DNA from: Cymbidium sinense
Lineage: Eukaryota > Streptophyta > Magnoliopsida > Asparagales > Orchidaceae
Assembly (NCBI GenBank): GCA_021442155.1
Contig: CM038215.1
Span: forward strand, 6,162,976 to 6,226,975
DNA length: 64,000 nucleotides
Direction: 5' to 3'
Below the pieces are notes generated by a model, which did not search any database, was not told the origin of the DNA, and saw nothing but the letters and a program-made list of their open reading frames with translations. This document shows, one piece after another, positions 49,301 through 60,181 of this stretch. Position numbers and translations under genes: made by a program. Each line of letters begins with the position of its first letter. Positions within the stretch are counted from its first letter, which is position 1.

Positions 49301-50574
49301 CTCCTAAATCGTAAACCCTAAACCCTAAATCGTTAAACCATAAACCCTAAACCCTAAACACAAAAACCTACAGTCCCTAAATCATAAACCTTAAACACCA
49401 AACCTTTTACCCTAAACCCTAAACCCTAATCCCTAAACACCAAAAACCTAAAAAACCTAGACCTAAACTAAATAAAACTTAAAAATTTTAAAAAATAAAA
49501 AAACCTAAAGCTAAATAAATTAAAAATATATAATTAATAAAAACTTAAGCTAAAACATAAACCTAAACCTAAACCTAAACTAAACCTAAGAATATTAAAA
49601 TATAAAACTAAACTAAAATAAAATAAATAAAAACCTAAGCTAAATTAAAAAAATAAAATAAACCTAAATAAAAAAAATAAACTTAAAATAAAATAAACCT
49701 AAAATAACATAAAATAAAAACTAAATAAAAACCTAAACCTAAAAAATAAACCTAAAAATAAAAATAAAAAATAAAACCAAAACCTTAAACTAAAAAAAAC
49801 CTAAACCTAAAATAAACAAAATAAAATAAACCTAAACTTAAATTAAAATAAATAAAACCTAAACCTAAACCTAAAATAAACTAAACTTAAAAAAACCTAA
49901 ACTAAAATAAACAAACCTAAAATAAATAAATTAAACTAACTAAAAATAAAAAATAAACATAAATAAAATTATAAATAAAATAAACTAAAATAAATAAAAA
50001 AAATCACTAAATAAACTAAATAACCCAAACCTGCATCAATTTAAAAGAACATAAACCCAGCTAATTAAACCCTAAACCCTAAAAATAAATAAAAAAAACT
50101 TAAACCTACAGGTATACATAATTTAAAAATAAACCTAAACTAAAACTTGAACCCTAAACTGAAAACCTATACCCTAAACCCTAAACCCTAACAAAATAAA
50201 AAAATAAAAATTAATAAATACAAAGTCAATAAAAAAAACCCTAATACTAAAAGTAACCCTAAACCTAAACCCTAAACCTACAACCCTAAACCGTAAACCC
50301 TAAACCCCAAACCGAATACTCTAAACCTTAAACCTTAGATCCTAAACCCTAAACCCTAAAACTAAAACTCTAAACCCTAAAGCCTAAACACTAAACCCTA
50401 AGCCCTAACCCTAAACCTTAAACCCTAAAACCTGCAACCCTAAATCGTAAACCCTAAACTCTAAACCCTAAACCCTAAACCTAAACCCCAAACCCTAAAC
50501 TCTAAACCCTAAAAACCTAAAAACCTAAACCTAAACTAAATAAAACCTAAAAATAAAATAAATTAAAATAAAAC

Positions 50575-50763
50575 CTATTGATACATGATGGGTTACTACC
50601 ATGTTGGGTGGTGGTGGGGGAGATGGGATATGATGGTGGATCCCACTACTCGAAAGGTGAGGTGGTTCTGATGGGAATTGGAGAAACTTTATGTGTTACT
50701 TGGTTGATGAAAACTAAAAGAAGAAATGTTGAATCTGAATTTGCTCTTTATTAGAAAAAAAAA
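50575..50763 (+). pseudogene. GRP7-like cDNA 3' fragment, copy 6, internally deleted
   Basis: It starts within the glycine-rich part (GGTGGTGGTGGGGGAGATGG), keeps GYDGGSHYSKGEVVLMGIGE-like sequence, then jumps from the last codons to the distal 3' UTR (CTTTATGTGTTACTTGGTTG), losing about 150 bp. It ends TTGCTCTTTATTAG plus an A tract. The same deletion is present at 63803, so both descend from one event. Confidence 0.8.
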
Positions 50764-52104
50764 CAAAACCCAAAACCCTAAACTAAAACCTGAACCCTAA
50801 ACCCTAAACCCTAAACCCTAAAAATAAAAAAATAAGAAAAAATAATAAAAAAGCACTAACCCTAAACCATAAAACTAACCCTAAACCCTAAACCTTTAAC
50901 CCTAAGCCCTAAACATTTAACCCTAAAACCCAAACCCTAAATCTGAAACCCTAAACCCTAAACACTAAACCCTAAACCCTAAACCCTAAACCCTAAACCC
51001 TAAACCCTAAACTCTAAACCCTAAACCTTAACCCTAAACCATAACCCTAAACCTACCCCAACCAGTAAACCCTAAAACCTAAAACGGCACAAAAGGCTGG
51101 CCCTAAACTGACCAAGATAGAGTAAAATAAAACCTTTAAAGACTAAATGAAATAGAAACTAAAACTAAAATAAACTGAACTAAGAAATAAAGATATAATA
51201 AAATAAAAATAAAAAAGAAATGAAATAAAGAATAAATGAAAATAAAATGAAAATATGTAGAGATAAAAAACTTTAATAAAATATAAACTAAACATAAAAT
51301 AAAAATAAAATAAACCTAAAATAAGATAAAATAAAAACCTAAACCTAAAAATAACTAACAAATAAAACATAAAACCTAAACTAAAAAAAACTAAACCTAA
51401 AATAAAAATATAATAAACAAAATAAAATAAATCAAAACCTAAACTAAAATAAACTAAACTAAAATAAATAAAACTTAAACCTAAACCTAAACCTAAACCT
51501 AAACTAAATAAAATAAAATAAACTAAAAATAAACCTAAACCTAAACTAAAAAATAAAATCTAAAAACAAACTAAAATAAAAACCTAAAATCTAAAGAGAA
51601 AAAAAATAAAATATAAACCTAAACCTAAACCTAAAAGTCAAAAATATAACCTAAACCTAAAAGATAAAATAAAAATAAAACTCAACTAAAAAATGAACCT
51701 AAACCAAAACCTAAAAGATAATGTAAAATAAAAACTCTAAACTTAAAATAAATAAATCAAAAATAAATAAACTAACATAAATAAAAAATAAACTTAAATA
51801 TAAATAAAAAAAAAAAAATAAAAAATAAATTAAATAAACTAAATAAACATAAACCTACCAGTTTACTTAATTTAAAAAAAAAAAAAAAACCTAAACCATA
51901 AATCTTAAACCCTAAACCCGAAATCCTAAACATACAACATTAAACCTACAACCCTAAACCCTAAACCCTAAATCCTAAACCATAAACAAACCTAAACCCA
52001 AAACCCTAAACCTTAAACCCTAATCCGTAAGCCCTAAACTCTAAACCCTAAACCCTAAACCCTAAAAGCATAAATCTTAAAAGCTTAAGCCCTAAACCCT
52101 AAAC
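50764..52104 (+). repeat. Degenerate telomere-like array
   Basis: CCCTAAA blocks (50770-51060), a small odd stretch with GGCTGGCC near 51090-51120, an AATAAA/CCTAAA block, the junction motif at 51861, and another CCCTAAA block up to the P0 fragment. The minus-strand open frame at 51143-51370 is translated repeat. No gene is seen. Confidence 0.87.
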
Positions 52105-52956
52105 CACGATTGATCTTATTTTTATGAAAGTTAATCTTAAAGAAGTCAGTGAAGAGGTTGAGAAATACAAAGTTGGTGCTCCTACCCATGTTAGTCTTGT
52201 TGCAACTATTGATGTTGTGGTTCCCCCAAGTAGCATTGGTTTAGATCCTTCACAGACCTCTTTCTTCCAGGTTATGTTGAAATTATCACCCCGATTGAGC
52301 TGATTAAAAAAGGCGGTAAGGTGGGATCTTTAGAGGCTACTCCCCTCGCTAAGCTGGGGACTAGGACATTCTCTTATGTCCTTATCGTCTAGTCTGTGTA
52401 TGATGATGGTTCAGTGTTCAGTCCTAAGGTGCTTGACCTCACTAAAGATGATCTCATCGAGATGTTTTTGGTAGCCATTTAAATGATCACTTCTCTCTCG
52501 CTGGCCCTCTCTTATCCCACCCTTGTTGTAGCGTCTGAAATGTTCATCAACGCTTACAAGAATGTCCTCACCATCACAATTGCCACTGATTAAACATAAC
52601 CGCAGGCCGACAAGGTAAAGGAGCATTTGAAAAATCCTAGTAAATTTGATGTGTCAACGATGCTTCGCTACTCTTACTCTCGTCATTGTAATGGAAGAGA
52701 AGAAGGAAGAGCTAGCTAAGCAATCTGATGATAATATGGGTTTCTGCTTGTTCGACTAAGCTTTGTTGTCCTTCTATAAAATTAAATTTTATTATCTCTA
52801 GGAGTTAAATCAATTTTTAAAATACTATTTTTGTGAATTTTTGAATTACATTTTATTTTATCCTATTTTATTAGTTGTTAGTGGATAATGCCTTATTTGA
52901 TTTGGTAATTTCTTATCTGTTATGGAATCATTTGCGTTTAAAATTTTAAAAAAAAA
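52105..52956 (+). pseudogene. Processed pseudogene of 60S acidic ribosomal protein P0, 5'-truncated
   Basis: A reverse-transcribed 3' part of a ribosomal stalk protein P0 mRNA. The translated pieces match the P0 family in order: [99 protein letters not shown] and the acidic end QSDDNMGFCLFD with a stop at 52757-52759. About 11 residues after SFFQ are deleted, and there are several stops and a frameshift near the C terminus. About 195 bp of 3' UTR follow and end in an A tract at 52948-52956. The N-terminal ~150 residues are absent. The intact protein anchors P1/P2 in the 60S stalk. No introns are seen. Confidence 0.92.
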
Positions 52957-53097
52957 CCTAAACCCTAAACTCGAAGCCTTAAGAGTAAACCATAAACCCT
53001 AAACACCGAACCCTAAACCTAAACCTAAAGTAACCAAATAAATTAAAAAAATAAACCTGAACCCTAAAACCTAATGAACCTATGCCTAAACCCTAAG
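52957..53097 (+). repeat. Short telomere-like block between P0 and GRP
   Basis: About 140 bp of CCCTAAA units, including the conserved ~75-bp flank that precedes GRP copies 1, 2, 4 and 9. It separates two captured cDNAs. Confidence 0.85.
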
Positions 53098-53585
53098 AAT
53101 TGGTAGAACCTTGACAGTAGGAACATCACCGTCAACCAGGCTCAGTCTAGATCTAGCAGTGGAGGCGAAGGCGGTGGCGGTGCTAATCGTAGTGTTGGTG
53201 GGGAATCTAGAGGTGCTGGTGAATATGGTGGTGGTGGTCAGAGTAGTGTTGGTTATGGAGGTGGGAGGAGCAATGAAGGTTACAGCCATGGAGATGGCAG
53301 AGGGAGAGATCAAGGATACGATGGTGGATCCCTCTACTCGAGATGTCAGGGTGGTTCTGATGGGAACTATAGAAACTAAAGAAAGGCTGATCTGGTATGC
53401 TGCTTACGAAACTATGCCTTTATAGTAGAGATGGTTCTAGTTATCTAGGGCTTTTGATTTGCTCTATGCATGCTCATTTTTGATCTATGTCATTGCTTGT
53501 GTCTTAGAAAACTTGGTGTGTTACTTGGTTGATGAAATCGAGAAGAAGAAATGTTGAATTTGAATGTGTTTTCTATTAAAAAAAA
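53098..53585 (+). pseudogene. GRP7-like cDNA 3' fragment, copy 7, best preserved
   Basis: In the ancestral frame 53098-53379 the sequence reads from the end of the RRM (NLDSRNITVNQAQSRSSSG, after one TAG) through the glycine-rich tail (GGEGGGGANRS, GYGGGRSNEGYSHGDGRG, RDQGYDGGSLYSR) to SDGNYRN and a TAA at 53377-53379. There is only one internal stop in 94 codons. The complete 3' UTR and A tract follow. This identifies the source as a class IVa glycine-rich RNA-binding protein. Two longer open frames here (53111-53425 + and 53086-53313 -) are shadows. There is no promoter and no RRM core. Confidence 0.88.
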
Positions 53586-53913
53586 CCATAATCCTTAAAC
53601 CCTAAACCAAAACATGAACCCTAAACCCTAAAAATAAAAAATAAAAAAAACCCTAACCCTAAACCTTAAGCCCTAAAACTAACCCTAAACCTTAAACCCT
53701 AAACCTACAACCCTAAACCTTAAATCCTAAACTCTAAAACCCTAAACCCTAAACCCTAAACAATAAACCCTAAACTCGAAAACCCTAAACCCTAAACCGT
53801 AAACCCTAAGCCCTAAACCCTAAACTCTAAACTTTAAACCCTAACCCTAAACCCTAAACCTTAAACCCTAAAACCCTAAACCCTAAACCAAAACCCTAAA
53901 CCCTAAACCCTTT
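53586..53913 (+). repeat. Telomere-like block
   Basis: CCCTAAA units with occasional variants. It is one of the more regular blocks in the window. No gene is seen. Confidence 0.87.
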
Positions 53914-54146
53914 AATAGGTAGGCTAGGGTGGTTTTATGGGAACTAGAGAAACTGAAGAACGGCTTATGGAACTATGTCTTTAGAGTAGAGATGGTTCTA
54001 GTTATCTAAGGCTTTTAATTTTCTCTATGTGTGCTCATTTTTTATCAAAGTCATCGCTTCTATCCTAGAAAACTTGGAGTTTTACTTCATTGATGTAATC
54101 GAGAAGAAGAAATATTGAATCTGAATTTGTTCTCTGTTAAAAAAAA
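53914..54146 (+). pseudogene. GRP7-like cDNA 3' fragment, copy 8, truncated at the C-terminal codons
   Basis: It begins at the last coding residues (GGTGGTTTTATGGGAACTAG, then AGAAACTGAAGAACGG) and keeps nearly all of the 3' UTR, ending TTGTTCTCTGTT plus an A tract. The breakpoint is different from all other copies. It lies only about 330 bp after copy 7. Confidence 0.82.
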
Positions 54147-56145
54147 TAAAAGCCCTTAACCCTAAACTAAAACCTAAACCCTAAACTTAAAACCTAAACC
54201 CTAAACCCTAAAAATACATAAAAAATAATAAATAAACCCCTAACCCTTAAACTAACCCTAAACCCTAAACCCTAAATCTTAAAAGCCTAAGCCCTGAACC
54301 CCAAAAACCAAAACTCTAAACCATAAACCATAAACCATAAACCATAAATACTAAACCATAAACCCTGAACCCTAAAAACCTAAAAACTTAAACCTAAACT
54401 AAATAAAATATAAAAATAAAATAAGTAAAAAAACCTAAACTTAAAAAAAATAAAATAAATAAAATAAAATAAAAACCTAAACTAAAACCAAAACCTAAAA
54501 ATAAAATAAAATAAAAATAAAAACTAAATTAAAATAAATAAATAAATAAAACCTAATCTAAACTAAAATATAAAATAAACCTAAAAATAAAAAACCTAAA
54601 TAAAATAAAAACTAAATAAAAAATAAAATAAAAATAAAATAAACATAAAATAAAATAAAACTAAATAAAAACCTAAACCTAAAAAATAAACCTAAAAATA
54701 AAACCTAAAAATAAATAAAAAAATAAAACTTAAACCCTAACTTAAAAAAAGCCTAAATATAAAATAAACAAAATAAACTAAACCTAAACGTAAGCTAAAA
54801 TAAACTAAACTTAAATAAATAAAACCTAAACCTAAACCTAAAATAAATTAAACCAAAACCCTAAAAATAAATAAAAAATAAAGCCCAAACCTTAAACTAA
54901 AGAAAAAAAACCAAAACCTAAAATAAAGAAAATATAATAAACCTAAACCTAAACTACAATAAACTAAACTAAAATAAATAAAACCTAAACCTAAAATAAA
55001 CTAAACCTAAACCCTAAACTAAATAAAATAAAATAAAATAAAAATAAACCTAAAATTAAACTAAAAAATAAAACCTAAAATAAAAACTTAAAATCTAAAC
55101 CTAAAAAAATAAAATAAAAACCTAAACCTAAACCTAAAAATAAAAAAAACTTAAAACTAAAAAAATAAAATAAAAACAAAACAAAACTAAAACAAAACCT
55201 AAACCTAAACCTAAAAAAGAACAAAAATAAAAAACATAAACTAAAATAAATAAACTTAAAATAAATGAAATAAACTAAATAAAAATAAAAAATAAACCTA
55301 AATATAAATATAAAGTAAAATAAACTAAAATAAATAAAAAATAAACAAAATAAACAAAAAAACCTAAACCTACTAGTTTACTTAATTTTAAAATAAATGG
55401 TAAACCCTAAACCTTAAACCCTAAACCCTAAACCTTAAACCCTAAAATCTAAACCTTAAATCCTAAACCTCAAACCCTAAACCCAAAACCCTAAAACTAA
55501 CCCTAAACCCTAAACACTAAACCTACAACCCTAAACTTACAACATTAAATCTTAAACCCTACTAAATGCCTAAATCCTAAACCACTGGCTGTAAACTCAA
55601 ACCTAACCATCTAAACCCAAAATCCTAAACCTACCAAACCACTACCAGTCAAAAAATAACTAAACTTTATAAACCTAAACTCAAACTAAACCCTAAACCT
55701 TAAACCTAAACCCTAAACTAAACCCTAAAACATTTAAACCTAAACCACTAAACCTAAACCAAACTATAAACCCTCCTAAACCATAAACCTAATCATAACC
55801 CTAAACCATAAACTAACCCAACCTAAACCTAAAACTTAAACCAAATACAAACCTAAACCAAAATAAAGTTTAAACCACATCAAACCTAAACCTAACTAAA
55901 ACCCTGGCTACCTAAACCCTAAACTCCAAACTAAACCCAAACCCTAAACTTTAACTAAATAACCCTAAAAATAAACCCAAAAACCCTAAACCCTAAACAC
56001 TAAACCCTAAACTCTAAACCCTAAACCCTAACCCTAAATCTTAAACCCTAAATCCCAAACAGTAAACCTAAACCTAAAGTAACTAAATAAATTAAAAACA
56101 TAAACCTAAACCTTAAAACCTAATAACCTAAACCATAAACATAAG
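54147..56145 (+). repeat. Degenerate telomere-like array
   Basis: CCCTAAA block (54150-54380), long AATAAA/CCTAAA block, junction motif at 55376, CCCTAAA units with a less regular stretch at about 55560-55930 (ACTGGCTG, CCCTGGCTACC), and the conserved GRP flank. No gene is seen. Confidence 0.87.
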
Positions 56146-56573
56146 AATGGGCAGAACCTTGATGGAAGGAACATCACCATCAACCATGCTCAGTCTAGAG
56201 TTGGCGGTGGAGGGGAAGGCTGAGGTTATCACATGGGGGATCTGTAGGTGCTAGTTGATATGGAGGTGGTGGTGAGAATAGTGGTGGCTATAGAGGCGGG
56301 AGGAGCAACGGAGGTTATAGCCATGGCGATGGTGGAGGGATATATTGGGGATATGATGGTGGATCTCGCTACTGAGGGGTGTGGTTGGGAATTGGAGAAG
56401 AATGGTCGATCCGATCTGCTGCTTATGGAACTATCATTATAATAAACACGATTCTACTTATCTAGAGTTTTTATTTTTTTTCTATGCGAACCCATTTTTT
56501 ATATATGTTGTCGCTTATGTCTTAGAAAACTTAGTGTGTTACTTGGTTGATGAAATCAAAAAGAAGAAATGTT
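56146..56573 (+). pseudogene. GRP7-like cDNA 3' fragment, copy 9
   Basis: Starts AATGGGCAGAACCTTGATGG, runs through the RRM end (CACCATCAACCATGCTCAGT), a glycine-rich part with frame damage and a premature stop at the YSRG position, and most of the 3' UTR. The last 25 bp of the UTR and the A tract are missing: it goes from AGAAGAAATGTTA directly into ACCCTAAACC. The short open frames at 56248-56575 are shadows. Confidence 0.82.
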
Positions 56574-59098
56574 AACCCTAAACCATAAAACCTTAACCTA
56601 AACCCTAAAAATAAAAAAATAAAAATAAAAAAAATAAAAAAACCCTAACCCTGAACCCTAAACCCTAAACCTACAACGTTAAATCCTAAACCCTAAACCT
56701 TAGAACCCTAACCCCTAAACCCTAAATCCTAAACCCTAAACTTTAAAATCCTAAACTCTAAACCCTAAAACCTACAACCCTAAACCCTAAACCCTAAACC
56801 CCAAACCCCAAACCATAAAACCTAAACCCTAAACCCTAAACCCTAAAAACCTAAAAACCTAAACATAATCTAAATAAAACATAAAAATAAAATACATAAA
56901 TAAATCTTAACCTAAATAGAAAAAACCTAAACTAAAACCTAAACCTAAATCAAAATCTAAACCTAAACCAAAACCAAAAAATAAAATAAAATAAAAAATG
57001 TAAACTAAACAAAAATAAAATAAATAAAAACCAAAACAAAACTTAAAAAAATAAAATAAACCTAAAAATAACAAAACCTAAATAAAATAAAAAATAAATA
57101 AAAAATATAATTAAAATAAACCTAAAATAAAATAAAATGAAAATTAAATAAAAACCTAAACCTAATAAATAAACCTAAAAATAAAACATAAAAATAAATA
57201 AAAAATAAAACCTAAACTTAAAACTGAAAAATGACATAAACTTAGAATAAATAAAATAAAATATAGCAAAACCCTAACTAAAATAAACTAAACTAAATTA
57301 AATAAAACCTTAACTTGAACATAAAATATACTAACCCTAAACCCTAAACTAAATAAAATAAAATAAACTAAAAATAAACCTAAATGTAAATTAAAAAAAT
57401 AAAACCTAAAAATAAACCTAAAAACTAAACTTAAAAAAATAAAATTAAAATAAAAACCTAATCCTAAAAATAAAAAGTAAAACCTAAACCTTCAAAATAA
57501 AATAAAAATAAAACTATACTAAAAAAATAAACTTAATCCTAAACCTAAACCTAAAAAAAAAAACAAAAATAAAAAAAACCTAAACTAAAATAAATAAACT
57601 AAAAATAAATAAGTTAAACTAAATAAAAATAAAAATTAACTTAAATAAAAATAATAATAAAATAAAATAAAGTAAAAAAATTTAACTAAATAAACTAAAT
57701 AAACCTAAACATATAAGTTCACATAATTTAAAAAAAATTAAAAAAATTAAAAATATAAATAAATAAATAAAACTGTGACCCTAAACCCAAAACCCTAAAC
57801 TAATCCTAAATCCTAAACCCTAAATTTTAAAACCCTAAACCCTAAATCGTAAACCCTAAACCATAAACCCTAAACCATAAAACCCTAAATCGTAAACCCT
57901 AAACCCTAAACCCAAAACCCAAAACCCCAAACCCTAAACCCTAAATCGTAAACCCTAAACCCTAAAAACCTAAAAATCTAGACCTAAACTAAATAAAAGC
58001 AAAAAGTAAAATAAATAAAATAATGATAACTTATAAAAAAAAATAAAAATAAAAACCTAAACCTAAATATAAAAATAAAATAAAAATAAAAAATAAAAAT
58101 TAAACTTAAATAAAATAAATAAAAACCTAAACTAAACTAAAAAATAAAATAAACTTAAAAATAAACATAAAATAAAAATAAAATAAACCTTAAATAAAGT
58201 AAATTAAAATCTAAATAAAAATCGAAACATAAAAAATAAACCTAAAAATAAATAATAAATCAAACTTAAGCTTAAACTAAATAAAACCTAAATCTAAAAT
58301 AAACATAATAAAATAAATCTAAACCTAAGCTAAAAGAAACTAAACTAAAATAAATAATACCTAAACCTAAACCTAAAATAAACTAAACCTAAACCTTAAA
58401 CTAAATAAAATAAAATAAACTAAAAATCAACTTAAACCTACCCTAAAAAATAAAACATAAAAATAAACCTAAAATAAAAACCTAAAACCTAAAAATAAAA
58501 AAATAAAATAAAGACCTAAACCTAAACCTAAAAATAAAAAATAAAACAGAAACCTAGAAAATAAAATAAAAGTGAAACTAAACAAAAAGTAAACATAAAC
58601 CAAAACCTAAACATAAAAAATAAACTAAAAGAACTTAAATGAAAATAAAAAAAACTTAAAATGTATAAACTAAACTAGATAAAACTAAAGAATAAAGCTA
58701 AATAAAAATAAAAAAAACAATAAGCCAAAATAAATAAGAAAATAAACTAAATAAATTGAATAAAGCTAAACCTATAGATTTACTTAATTAAAAAAAACCC
58801 TAAACCCTAAACCTTAAATCCTAACCCTAAACCCTAAAAAAAAAATAACCATAAAATAAACACTAAATCCTAAACTAAAACAAACTTAAACTCAAAAAAA
58901 CCCTAAAGCCTAAACACTAAAACCTAAACAGTAAACTGTAAACCTTAAAACCCTAAACCCAAAAATGGTAAATTATAAACCTTAACCCTATACTCTAAAC
59001 CACAATAGCATAAACCTTAAAACCTAAACTAAACTAAAAAAATAAAATAAACCTAAAAATAAAAAACCTAAAAAATAAACTAAATAAAGTAAATAAAC

Positions 59099-59143
59099 AA
59101 AAGTAGAAATGTTGAATCTAAATTTGTTCTCTATTAAAAAAAA
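59099..59143 (+). pseudogene. Tiny GRP 3' end remnant
   Basis: AGAAATGTTGAATCTAAATT and TGTTCTCTATT followed by A tract; the last ~40 bp of the GRP 3' UTR. It pairs with 45331-45362. Confidence 0.6.
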
Positions 59144-60140
59144 CCTCAAAAACCCTAAACACTGAACTAAAACTTGAAACTCAAACTTATAACCTAAACT
59201 TTAAACCCTAAACCCTAAACCATAAAATCCCTAAAATCCCTAAACCCTAAACTACAAACCCTAAACCCAAAATACCTAAACCCTAAACCATAAACACTAA
59301 ACACTAAACTATAAACCCTAAATCCAAAAAAAAAAAAACCAAAATCCCCAAATCCTAAATCCCAAACCCTAAATCCTACACCATAAACACTAAACCTAAA
59401 CCTTAAACTAACCCTAAACCCTAAACTTAGACTAAATAAAGCATAAAAATAAAATATATAAAAAATCTAAACCAAAATAAAATAAAAACATAAACTAAAA
59501 TCTAAACCTAAACTTAAACCTAAACCTAAAAAGAAAATAAAATAAAAATAAAAACTAAACTAAAATAAAATAAATAAAAACCCAAACTAAACTAAAAAAA
59601 ACCTAATTAAAATAACAACCTAAACCTAAAAAATAAACCTAAAAATAAAAATAAAATAAAACTAAACCTAAACTAAAATAAATTAAACTAAAATAAATAA
59701 AACCTAAACCAAAAATAAACTAAACCTAAACCTAAACCTATAATAAATTAAATATAATAAACTAAAAATAAACCTAAACCTAAACTAAAAAATAAAACCT
59801 AAAAATAAACCTAAAATAAGAACCTAGAACCTAAACCTAAGAAAATAAAATAAAAACCTAAACCTAAACCTAAAAATAAAAAATAAAACCTAAACCAAAA
59901 AATAAAATAAAAACCTAAACCTAAACCTAAAAATAAAAAAGAAAAACTAAACCTAAAAAAGAAAATAAAAAAACTCAACTAAAAAATAAACATAAACATA
60001 AACCTAAACCTAAAAAATAAACTAAAATAAAACCTAAACTAAAATAAATAAACCTAAAATAAATAAACTAAATTAAATAAAAATAAAAAATAAACATAAA
60101 TAAAATAAAATAAACTAAAATAAAAAATAAACTAAATAAA

Positions 60141-60181
60141 CAAAATAAGAAATGTTGAATATGAATTTGTTCTTTATTTAA
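60141..60181 (+). pseudogene. Tiny GRP 3' end remnant
   Basis: AAGAAATGTTGAATATGAAT and TTGTTCTTTATTT, matching 46317-46357 together with the following words. Confidence 0.6.

Larger units (their letters stand above)
44801..50574 (+). repeat. Telomere-like array, including a tandem duplication
   Basis: CCCTAAA blocks near 44810-45110, 45410-45620, 46430-46640, 47500-47730, 49245-49450 and 50230-50520 alternate with AATAAA/CCTAAA DNA. Junction motifs lie near 47473, 48340, 49201 and 50040. The ~1.7-kb segment 46980-48400 is repeated at 48690-50120 almost word for word, including rare words such as CCTACAG after AAACACAAAAA. Open frames here, such as 48787-49050 on the minus strand, are translated repeats. 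No gene is seen. Confidence 0.88.

Noticed and set aside
51143..51370. Minus-strand 75-residue hydrophobic frame
   Set aside because: Again translated low-complexity repeat on the T-rich strand.
53111..53425. 104-residue + frame over GRP copy 7 and the 75-residue minus frame at 53086-53313
   Set aside because: The ancestral GRP frame is a different one (from 53098), shown by NITVNQAQSR and SDGNYRN; these two are shadows of GC-rich glycine codons.
14581..56573. A cluster of intact glycine-rich RNA-binding protein genes
   Set aside because: All copies lack the RRM core and promoter, end in an A tract, and carry stops or frameshifts; they are amplified processed fragments.
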